Source: Streptomyces sp. NBC_01707
Lineage (GTDB): Bacteria; Actinomycetota; Actinomycetes; Streptomycetales; Streptomycetaceae
Assembly: GCF_041438805.1 (NCBI RefSeq)
Contig: NZ_CP109190.1
Span: 7,750,001-7,814,000, forward strand
Direction of reading: 5' to 3'
DNA length: 64,000 nt
Part shown: piece after piece, positions 61,293 through 64,000 of the stretch
How the letters are laid out: the number at the start of each line of letters is the position of its first letter
Numbering within the stretch: the first letter of the stretch is position 1
Notes under the pieces: generated by a model
Told to the model about the DNA's origin: nothing
The model's input: the letters and a program-made list of their open reading frames with translations, nothing else
Database searches by the model: none
Translations under genes and position numbers: made by a program

Positions 61293-62306
61293 ATGAGCAC
61301 CCGTGCGCCCGCAGTAGAGGCGCGACAACTGATCAAGACCTATCCCGGCGATGTCACCGCACTGAACGGCATGAACCTCACCGTCGGCGCCGGCGCGGTC
61401 TTCGGACTCCTCGGCCCCAACGGCGCCGGAAAGTCCACCACCGTGAAGATCCTCACCACGCTCGCCCGCCCGGACTCCGGAGCCGCGACGGTCGCCGGAC
61501 ACGACGTCCTGCGCCACCCCGACCGGGTCCGCCGCGCGATAGGTGTCGTCGCTCAGAAGTCCGGCGCCGACCCCGTCGCCACCGGCCGGGAGAACCTGGT
61601 GCTGCAGGGCAGGCTCTACGGGATGCGTGGCGCCGCGATCCAGCGCCGCGCCGATGAGCTGCTGGACCGCTTCGATCTCGCCGACGCCGCCGAACGCCAG
61701 GTCAAGGGGTACTCCGGCGGCATGCAGCGCCGCCTCGACGTGGCGCTCGGCCTGGTCCACCGGCCCGAGGTGCTCTTCCTCGACGAGCCGACCACCGGAC
61801 TCGACCCCGAGGCCCGGACGGCCATGTGGGACGAGATCTCCCGGCTCGCCGGTGACGAGGGCCTCACGATCGTGCTCACCACGCACTACCTGGAGGAGGC
61901 CGACCGGCTCGCCGAACGCATCGCGATCGTCGACCGCGGCCGGATCGTCGTCGAGGGCACCCCCGACGAGCTCAAGGGTGAACTCCGCGGCGACGCGGTC
62001 CACATGGAGCTGCGCACCGACGGCGACCGTACGGCGATCACCGGCGTCCTGACCGCGGTGCCCGGGGTGTACGAGGTGCAGGCCGACGGCCGCCGGGTGA
62101 GCGTCCGCGCCGAGGACGGCGCCGCCGCCGTCCCCGTACTGCTCACCGCCCTGGAGCAGGCCGGTGCGTCGGTCGCCGCCGCCACCGTCGCCCGCCCCTC
62201 CCTCGACGACGTCTATCTGCGCTACGCCGGACGCCGCTTCTCCGAGGCCGAGGCCGCAGATGACGGGCAGGCCTCCGCTCCCATCGCCGCAGGAGGCCCC
62301 CGATGA
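61293..62306 (+). CDS. ABC exporter ATPase (DrrA/daunorubicin-resistance type)
   Basis: 337 residues. Single NBD with Walker A LLGPNGAGKSTT (41-50), signature YSGGMQRRLDVALGL (140-154), Walker B LFLDEPTTGLDP (Asp164/Glu165) and H-loop LTTHYLEEADRLAERI. The C-terminal ~110 residues include the DrrA-type regulatory domain (GVYEVQADGRRVSVRAEDG, RPSLDDVYLRYAGRRF). It forms an exporter with the downstream permease (start overlapping this stop, ATGA). AGGAGAG lies upstream. Substrate unknown; related systems export drugs, lipids or antibiotics. Confidence 0.93.
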   Translation: MSTRAPAVEARQLIKTYPGDVTALNGMNLTVGAGAVFGLLGPNGAGKSTTVKILTTLARPDSGAATVAGHDVLRHPDRVRRAIGVVAQKSGADPVATGRENLVLQGRLYGMRGAAIQRRADELLDRFDLADAAERQVKGYSGGMQRRLDVALGLVHRPEVLFLDEPTTGLDPEARTAMWDEISRLAGDEGLTIVLTTHYLEEADRLAERIAIVDRGRIVVEGTPDELKGELRGDAVHMELRTDGDRTAITGVLTAVPGVYEVQADGRRVSVRAEDGAAAVPVLLTALEQAGASVAAATVARPSLDDVYLRYAGRRFSEAEAADDGQASAPIAAGGPR

Positions 62307-63082
62307 GCAGTCAGACCCTCGCCCAGACCTGGTACATGACCCAGCGGCAGCTGATGGCGATCATCAGGCAGCCGGTCTTCCTGGCGATCTCCCTGATCCA
62401 GCCGGTGATCTGGCTGTTCCTGTTCGGCAACCTCTTCAAGAAGGTCGTCGAGCTCGGCGGCTTCGGGACCACGTCCTATCTCGACTACCTGATCCCGGGC
62501 ATCGTGGTGATGAGCGCCCTCGGATCGAGCATGTGGGCCGGGATGGGAACCCTGGAGGAGATCGAGCGGGGCACGCTCAACCGTTTCCTGACCACCCCGG
62601 TCAGCCGGAACGCGCTGATGAACGCCAACGTCGTGCAGAACGGCATCAGCACCGCCGTGCAGTCGGTGATCATCGTGCTGCTCGGCTGGGCCGCCGGTGC
62701 CACCTACCCGGGCGGGGCGGGCGGACTGCTGATCCTCCTCGTCGCGTCGATCCTGCTCGGCACCGTCTTCGGCGCGCTCTCCAACGCCTTGGGGATGCTG
62801 GTCCGCCAGCGTGAGTCGATCATCGGCATCAACACGTTTCTGCTGCTGCCGCTGACCTTCCTCTCGTCCTCGTTCATGGCGCCGAGCCAGATGCCGTCGT
62901 GGATGCGGCAGATCGCGGACTTCAACCCGGTCAACTGGGCGATGGTGGCAGGCCGTTCGGCGCTGACCGCCGACCCCGACTGGGGTCTGGTGCTCAGCCG
63001 CGGGGGAGCGCTGCTGGTCCTCGCGGTGGCGGCGGTCTGGCTGTCGACCCGCACCTTCCGCTCGTACCAGAAGTCCGTCTGA
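62303..63082 (+). CDS. ABC exporter permease (DrrB/ABC2 type)
   Basis: 259 residues with six membrane segments. ABC-2 transporter pattern: TWYMTQRQLMAIIRQPVFLAISLIQPVIWLFLFGNLF, YLDYLIPGIVVMSALGSSMWAGMG, EIERGTLNRFLTTPVSRNAL, and SFMAPSQMPSWMRQIADFNPVNWAM. This is the membrane partner of the DrrA-type ATPase. The overlapping start codon ensures equal synthesis. A 15-bp stem terminator follows 40 nt after the stop, so the exporter operon probably ends here. Confidence 0.93.
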   Translation: MSSQTLAQTWYMTQRQLMAIIRQPVFLAISLIQPVIWLFLFGNLFKKVVELGGFGTTSYLDYLIPGIVVMSALGSSMWAGMGTLEEIERGTLNRFLTTPVSRNALMNANVVQNGISTAVQSVIIVLLGWAAGATYPGGAGGLLILLVASILLGTVFGALSNALGMLVRQRESIIGINTFLLLPLTFLSSSFMAPSQMPSWMRQIADFNPVNWAMVAGRSALTADPDWGLVLSRGGALLVLAVAAVWLSTRTFRSYQKSV

Positions 63083-63122
63083 CGGTCAGGAGCGCGGCGG
63101 GGTTACGACGGCGCCGCGTCAG

Positions 63123-63159
63123 GGAGCCGGTCCGGGGGCGTCCGCCCCGGACCGGCTCC
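63123..63159 (+). terminator. Terminator of the exporter operon
   Basis: A perfect 15-bp stem (63123-63137 with 63145-63159) and a 7-nt loop. Confidence 0.78.
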
Positions 63160-63326
63160 GCGGCCTGCGGACCGCGCGCACCACGCGATGTCCGGCGCAC
63201 TGAGCTGGCACATGTGGACGCGTCGGCCAGGGCGTACGGCGACGACGGGCCGAGGGAGCCGCGCGGAGGCGGCTGACCGGGACGTACGCACACCCGGGTC
63301 ACCGTCCGGGAGCCCGTGATACGTGG

Positions 63327-63367
63327 ACGCCCCGGTCGCCGTCCGTCCTGGACGGTGACCGGGGCGT
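63327..63367 (-). terminator. Terminator of the siderophore-interacting-protein gene
   Basis: An 18-bp stem with a single wobble pair (63327-63344 with 63350-63367) and a 5-nt loop, 32 nt beyond the stop. Confidence 0.8.
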
Positions 63368-63399
63368 GCGTACCCGCCGGAGGCGCGCGGCGCGGTGAC

Positions 63400-64000
63400 C
63401 TACGCGGCGCGCTCCTGCTCGCGCTCCACCTGCTCGTTCCACTCCCGCTTCACCGAGCGCCAGGCGTCGTCGTTCTGGCCGAGGCGCCAGTAGCCGGAGA
63501 TCGACAGCTGCGACAGCGGGATCTTCCGGTCGAGACGCAGATGCCGGCGGATCTCCTTCACGAACCCCGCCTCGCCGTGCACGAACGCCTGTACCTCGCC
63601 CCCGGGGAAGTCCAGCGACTTCACCGCCGCTGTCACGGCCTCGCCGACCGGGCGCTCGCCGCGGTGCAGCCAGGTGAGCTCCACCCCGTCGGCCGTCTCG
63701 ATCTTCTGCTCCTCGGAGGCGTCCGCAACCTCGATGTACGCGTGCGCCACCGCGCCGGCGGGCATCTGCTCCAGCGCCGCCGCGATCGCCGGCAGGGCGC
63801 TCTCGTCACCGGCCAGGAGGTGCCAGTCCGCAGACGCGTCCGGCCCGTACCCGCCGCCGGGACCGAGGAACGTCACCTGGTCACCCGGGGCCGCCCGCAG
63901 CGCCCACGGGCCGGCCAGGCCCTCGTCGCCGTGCACCACGAAGTCGATCGCCAGCTCCCGGGTGACCGGATCCCAGGAGCGGACCGTGTAGGTGCGGGTG
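63400..64000 (-). CDS. Siderophore-interacting protein, flavin-type ferric reductase (C-terminal part)
   Basis: About 200 codons are present; the N-terminus is beyond the right edge. RTYTVRSWDPVTRELAIDFVVHG carries the RxYT(V/I)R flavin-binding motif and GDQVTFLGPGG the phosphate-binding loop. LLAGDESALPAIAAALEQMP and FVHGEAGFVKEIRRHLR are the SIP C-terminal domain pattern, ending in ISGYWRLGQNDDAW. These proteins use FAD and NAD(P)H or ferredoxin to reduce Fe3+-siderophores in the cytoplasm and release iron. The start and any iron-regulated promoter are outside the window. Confidence 0.92.
   Translation of the reverse strand, partial: TRTYTVRSWDPVTRELAIDFVVHGDEGLAGPWALRAAPGDQVTFLGPGGGYGPDASADWHLLAGDESALPAIAAALEQMPAGAVAHAYIEVADASEEQKIETADGVELTWLHRGERPVGEAVTAAVKSLDFPGGEVQAFVHGEAGFVKEIRRHLRLDRKIPLSQLSISGYWRLGQNDDAWRSVKREWNEQVEREQERAA

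Larger units (their letters stand above)
63083..63399. other. Intergenic region with two terminators, no gene seen
   Basis: A 317-base gap between convergent genes. It holds the two hairpins listed separately; the remaining sequence has no reading frame with a ribosome site and typical codon pattern. Confidence 0.65.

Noticed and set aside
1..64000. Insertion sequences, prophage or integrated elements
   Set aside because: No transposase, integrase, terminal inverted repeats or target duplications were recognised; the order of the core genes is that of the normal Streptomyces chromosome.

Overview
This window is a piece of a Streptomyces-type chromosome (high-GC actinomycete). The evidence is the very high GC with GC-biased third codon positions, many GTG starts, a complete Pup-proteasome locus, a gylR-glpFKD glycerol locus next to metH, tatA/tatC beside pafBC, WhiB-free but ECF/anti-sigma-rich regulation, and several apparently leaderless promoters. 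No mobile element, rRNA, tRNA or CRISPR array was found. The gene order from the glycerol genes to the Ski2-like helicase matches what is known of the core Streptomyces chromosome. The part after about 42 kb looks more accessory.

Layout. (1) 0-5.6 kb: end of an L-fuconate-dehydratase-like gene, a sugar-type SDR, a three-gene ribose-type sugar ABC importer and a convergent FadR/GntR regulator with a clear operator. Together this is a deoxy-sugar (probably L-fucose or L-rhamnose type) catabolic island. (2) 6-11 kb: glpF-glpK-glpD on the minus strand with gylR (IclR family) upstream. Palindromic operators sit in front of glpF and gylR. (3) 11-24 kb: metH, a HAD hydrolase, an orphan peptide-type binding lipoprotein, an orphan NarL/LuxR response regulator, a RecB-like nuclease, a site-2 protease, TrmI tRNA methyltransferase, a secreted protein and a ferredoxin. 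(4) 22.9-36 kb: the Pup-proteasome region arc-dop-pup-(endonuclease VII remnant)-prcB-prcA, a LacI/MFS pair, pafA, two FKBP prolyl isomerases and pafB-pafC. (5) 36-42 kb: two small genes, tatA, tatC, a diacylglycerol-kinase-family gene and a large Ski2/Mtr4-like helicase.

(6) 42-54.8 kb is the most interesting part. A minus-strand operon encodes two DUF1989 proteins, a biotin-dependent 'urea carboxylase' and an allophanate hydrolase. This is the gene set now known in other bacteria to degrade guanidine via carboxyguanidine and allophanate. A TetR regulator is divergent from it over a 22-bp palindrome, and a near-identical palindrome lies about 6 kb away. That second site is in front of another minus-strand operon: unknown protein, isopenicillin-N-synthase-like 2OG/Fe(II) oxygenase, APC permease, ADP-ribosylglycohydrolase. 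I infer a two-operon nitrogen-scavenging regulon in which the second operon may import a guanidino compound and release guanidine from it.

(7) 54.9-60.2 kb: fasciclin lipoprotein, a membrane molybdopterin oxidoreductase with an internal twin-arginine motif, a photolyase, and an RskA/SigK pair. Matching ECF-type promoters precede sigK and the oxidoreductase gene. (8) 60.4-64 kb: a PadR regulator with a visible promoter/operator, a DrrA/DrrB-type exporter and the end of a siderophore-interacting protein gene.
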